From Calothrix sp. MO_167.B12 (GTDB lineage: Bacteria; Cyanobacteriota; Cyanobacteriia; Cyanobacteriales; Nostocaceae), in contig JASJCJ010000059.1 in NCBI GenBank assembly GCA_030066045.1, positions 1 to 46,942 of the forward strand: a stretch of 46,942 bases of DNA, written 5' to 3'. The number at the start of each line of letters is the position of its first letter. Position 1 is the stretch's first letter. This document shows, one piece after another, positions 44,599 through 46,942 of the stretch. Position numbers and translations under genes: made by a program. The notes below the pieces were generated by a model that was not told the DNA's origin, searched no databases, and saw only the letters and a program-made list of their open reading frames with translations.

Positions 44599-44747
44599 AG
44601 GACTTACGCCAGTGTCACAAAATTATGGCAACTGGCACACATACTTAAATTTGGTATCAAACTCTATGTTCCTTGATTTACAAGCATTATAGACAAATCA
44701 CTACTATGTGACAGCTTGAAGTGAAATGTGCCAGTTGCGTAAGTCCT
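44599..44747. mobile_element. MITE-like palindromic element, about 149 bp
   Basis: The ends are AGGACTTACGC (44599-44609) and GCGTAAGTCCT (44737-44747). Two inner inverted pairs follow: GCAACTGGCACA (44629-44640) with TGTGCCAGTTGC (44727-44738), and TGTCACA (44613-44619) with TGTGACA (44707-44713). AGGACTTACGCA-type ends are frequent in Nostocales short mobile elements. No coding capacity. The host sequence lies upstream of an S9 peptidase gene. Confidence 0.65.
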
Positions 44748-44884
44748 GTTATACATGATCTTATTCCTAGGCGGACATTTGGGTTAGTTGAGAATGGTGC
44801 AAGTTAGGAGTATATAGTAGTTTAGTACCAATTTTACGTTTTTTCAGATTGAATTACTTAAATCAAACTTGGCATAATAGGGGG

Positions 44885-46834
44885 ATGCGATTTATCTCTA
44901 GTTTCCTCATTGCCGCGATCGCAGTTGTTTTACTACCTGTATTAATGGTAACAGCACAAGTTTCTCATATTACTCCTGGAGATAACCTGGTGGTAGAAGG
45001 TATTCCTCCAATTCCTTCGACTTTGGCGAATACTGTTGAGCGCTACACTAATTTTCGTTACGCAAGCCTTTCGAGTTGGCATCCGACCAGGCGAGAAATG
45101 TTGATCTCCACTAGGTTTGGGGATACGGCTCAAACTCATTTAGTTAAGTCGCCTCTGGGTAGTCGTCAGCAAATAACATTTTTCCCAGAACGAGTTAAAG
45201 GAGCAACTTTTCAGCCCACTCAAGGGGATTACTTTGTGTTTAGTAAAGATACTGGTGGTAATGAATTTAACCAAAATTATCGCTACGATCTTGCCACAGG
45301 GAAAGTTACTTTATTGACAGATGGCAAGTCGAAAAATAGTCGGGGTTTGTGGTCCAATAAAGGTGATCGCATGATTTACACTTCCACCCGACGCACGGGC
45401 AAGGATGGGGATTTTTATATTATAGATCCCAAAAATCCCTCTAGCGATCGCTTGTTAATGGAGGTGAAAGGAGGAGGCTGGGGTGCTTTAGATTGGTCAC
45501 CAGATGATGGAAAAGTAGCAATTATAGAGTATATTTCTGTGAATGAAAGCTATATCTGGTTGGTAGACACCCAATCAGGGGCAAAGAAATTGCTAACGCC
45601 CAAGGATGGCAAAGAAAAAGTCTCCTATCAAGCTGCTATATTTACTAAAGATGGCAAAGGTTTATATGTTATTAGCGATCGCAATTCCGAATTTTCTCGA
45701 CTTGCATATGTAGATTTAGCTACCTTCAAACACACATATCTAACTACCAATATTCAGTGGGATGTAGAAAATTTAGACTTATCTGATGATGGTAAACATC
45801 TTGCTTTTGTCACCAATGAAGATGGAACAAGCGTTTTGCACTTACTAGATACGGCTACTGGTAAGGAAAAACCATTGCCCAAGCTACCTGTAGGGCAAGT
45901 ATATCGTATTGGTTGGCACAAAAATAATCAAGATTTAGGCTTTACTCTCACCTCTGCCCGTTCTACAGCAGATATTTACTCAGTGAATATCCGTACTAAT
46001 CAAGTAGAAAGGTGGACAGCCAGTGAAACTGGTGGCTTAAATACCAACAATTTCCCCGAACCAGAAATAGTACGCTGGAAAAGCTTCGATGGTAAAACTA
46101 TTTCTGGTTTTCTCTACCGCCCTCCCAGTAAATTTACAGGTAAACGTCCAGTGATCATTAATATTCATGGTGGTCCAGAAGCACAATTTCGTCCCCGCTT
46201 CTTAGGGCGTAATAATTACTACCTGAATGAGTTAGGAGTTGCCCTACTCTTTCCCAATGTCCGGGGTTCTTCTGGATATGGTAAGACTTTTCTCACCTTG
46301 GATAATGGTTATAAACGGGAAGATTCAGTCAAGGACATTGACACACTGCTCAACTGGATAGCCACCCAACCAGACTTAGATCAAGACAGAATTTTAGTTA
46401 CAGGGGGTAGCTATGGTGGTTATATGTCTTTAGCTGTAGCAACAAAATATAGTGCTCGCATCCGTGCAGCTATTGATATTGTTGGTATTTCTAATTTTGT
46501 CACCTTCCTAGAAAATACTGAAGGCTATCGACGAGATTTACGTCGGGTAGAATATGGAGATGAACGCGATCCTAAAATGCGTGAATTTTTGCTCAATATT
46601 TCCCCAGTTACCAATGCCAAGAAGATTAAAAAACCATTATTTGTGATTCATGGCAAGAACGATCCCCGTGTACCTTTGAATGAAGCAGAACAGATAGTTG
46701 CCACTGTACGCCAGAATAATGTGCCTGTTTGGTATTTAATGGCAAAGGATGAAGGACACGGGTTTAGCAAGAAGAAAAATATTGACTTCCAGTTCTATGC
46801 CACGGTTATGTTTATCAAAAACCTACTACTTTGA
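44885..46834 (+). CDS. S9 family prolyl-oligopeptidase-like peptidase, exported
   Basis: About 649 residues from ATG 44885 (MRFISSFLIAA), preceded by AGGGGG; a TTG at 44849 would add 12 residues. A signal peptide or anchor covers the first 25 residues, ending near VTAQ. A beta-propeller of WD40-like/TolB-like repeats covers about 60-390. The alpha/beta hydrolase domain carries the triad: Ser in GGSYGGYMS, Asp in GKNDPRVP and His in DEGHGF (codons at 46409, 46661 and 46757). It probably trims peptides in the periplasm. The stop TGA at 46832-46834 lies inside the TTTGACA sequence that marks the start of an IS605-type end. Confidence 0.9.
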   Translation: MRFISSFLIAAIAVVLLPVLMVTAQVSHITPGDNLVVEGIPPIPSTLANTVERYTNFRYASLSSWHPTRREMLISTRFGDTAQTHLVKSPLGSRQQITFFPERVKGATFQPTQGDYFVFSKDTGGNEFNQNYRYDLATGKVTLLTDGKSKNSRGLWSNKGDRMIYTSTRRTGKDGDFYIIDPKNPSSDRLLMEVKGGGWGALDWSPDDGKVAIIEYISVNESYIWLVDTQSGAKKLLTPKDGKEKVSYQAAIFTKDGKGLYVISDRNSEFSRLAYVDLATFKHTYLTTNIQWDVENLDLSDDGKHLAFVTNEDGTSVLHLLDTATGKEKPLPKLPVGQVYRIGWHKNNQDLGFTLTSARSTADIYSVNIRTNQVERWTASETGGLNTNNFPEPEIVRWKSFDGKTISGFLYRPPSKFTGKRPVIINIHGGPEAQFRPRFLGRNNYYLNELGVALLFPNVRGSSGYGKTFLTLDNGYKREDSVKDIDTLLNWIATQPDLDQDRILVTGGSYGGYMSLAVATKYSARIRAAIDIVGISNFVTFLENTEGYRRDLRRVEYGDERDPKMREFLLNISPVTNAKKIKKPLFVIHGKNDPRVPLNEAEQIVATVRQNNVPVWYLMAKDEGHGFSKKKNIDFQFYATVMFIKNLLL

Positions 46835-46942
46835 CATACTCCCCTTGTTGAAACGAAGGGGATTCAAAAATGTTGTTCCCAAGCAGGGTGAACCCGTGCT
46901 ACTCCACATTTTCTTCCTGCCTCTTAGGCTCTTAACTAGACA
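46831..46942 (-). mobile_element. Right end of another IS605-type element, cut by window edge
   Basis: TTGACATACTCCCC begins at 46831 and a 7-bp stem TCCCCTT (46840-46846) with AAGGGGA (46856-46862) follows. This is the usual terminal hairpin of IS200/IS605 right ends on the minus strand. Beyond it the sequence resembles the structured 3' part of a tnpB gene and its guide RNA (GAACCCGTGCTACTCC). tnpB itself lies outside the window. The element differs from the one at 36.2-38.2 kb. Confidence 0.65.

Overview
This is a chromosomal segment of a cyanobacterium, most likely a filamentous heterocyst-forming type (Nostocales-like). The reasons are: HIP1 octamers (GCGATCGC) inside and between genes; heptamer tandem repeats of the STRR kind; cyanobacteria-restricted proteins (OpcA, a CRR7-like protein, a DUF2854 protein, DUF928, a BicA-type bicarbonate transporter); and a fbp/zwf/opcA group. 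I cannot name a species.

Layout. 1-0.7 kb: 3' part of a spermidine synthase gene arranged as a 228-bp imperfect inverted repeat running off the window edge, possibly a chimera. 0.9-6.3 kb: an amidase, glycolate dehydrogenase subunits GlcE and GlcF, and a small PD-(D/E)XK nuclease-like protein. 6.7-15.1 kb: an inorganic-carbon and sodium block with BicA, a small membrane protein, a CPA2 (NhaS3-like) Na+/H+ antiporter and a seven-gene Mrp-type antiporter cluster (C, D, E, F, G, a DUF4040/'A' unit, B). BicA imports bicarbonate with Na+, so the antiporters plausibly re-export that Na+. 15.4-20.6 kb: gamma-glutamyltransferase, a lone receiver-domain regulator, a small helical protein, an IS200/IS605-type remnant, a DUF2854 membrane protein and a CRR7-like protein.

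21-36 kb is the most unusual part: a secretion and signalling island. It holds a CHASE2-GGDEF-EAL protein, a DUF928 protein, a secreted zinc metalloprotease with a long coiled coil and a PEP-CTERM tail, a TPS-type haemagglutinin-like exoprotein, a TPR-CHAT protease-like protein, and a REC-GGDEF diguanylate cyclase. Cyclic-di-GMP enzymes bracket the secreted proteins. It could be a surface-protein and proteolysis system under c-di-GMP control. That function is inferred from gene order and domains only.

36.2-38.2 kb is an IS605-type element with divergent tnpA and tnpB. 38.3-43.3 kb carries opcA, zwf and fbp (transcribed fbp to zwf to opcA) without the transaldolase gene I would expect between fbp and zwf. 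44-47 kb holds an RRM RNA-binding protein, a MITE-like palindromic element, an S9 peptidase, and the right end of another IS605-type element that touches the peptidase stop codon.

No rRNA, tRNA or CRISPR array was recognised. All calls come from reading the sequence and recalled family features; no database search was run.
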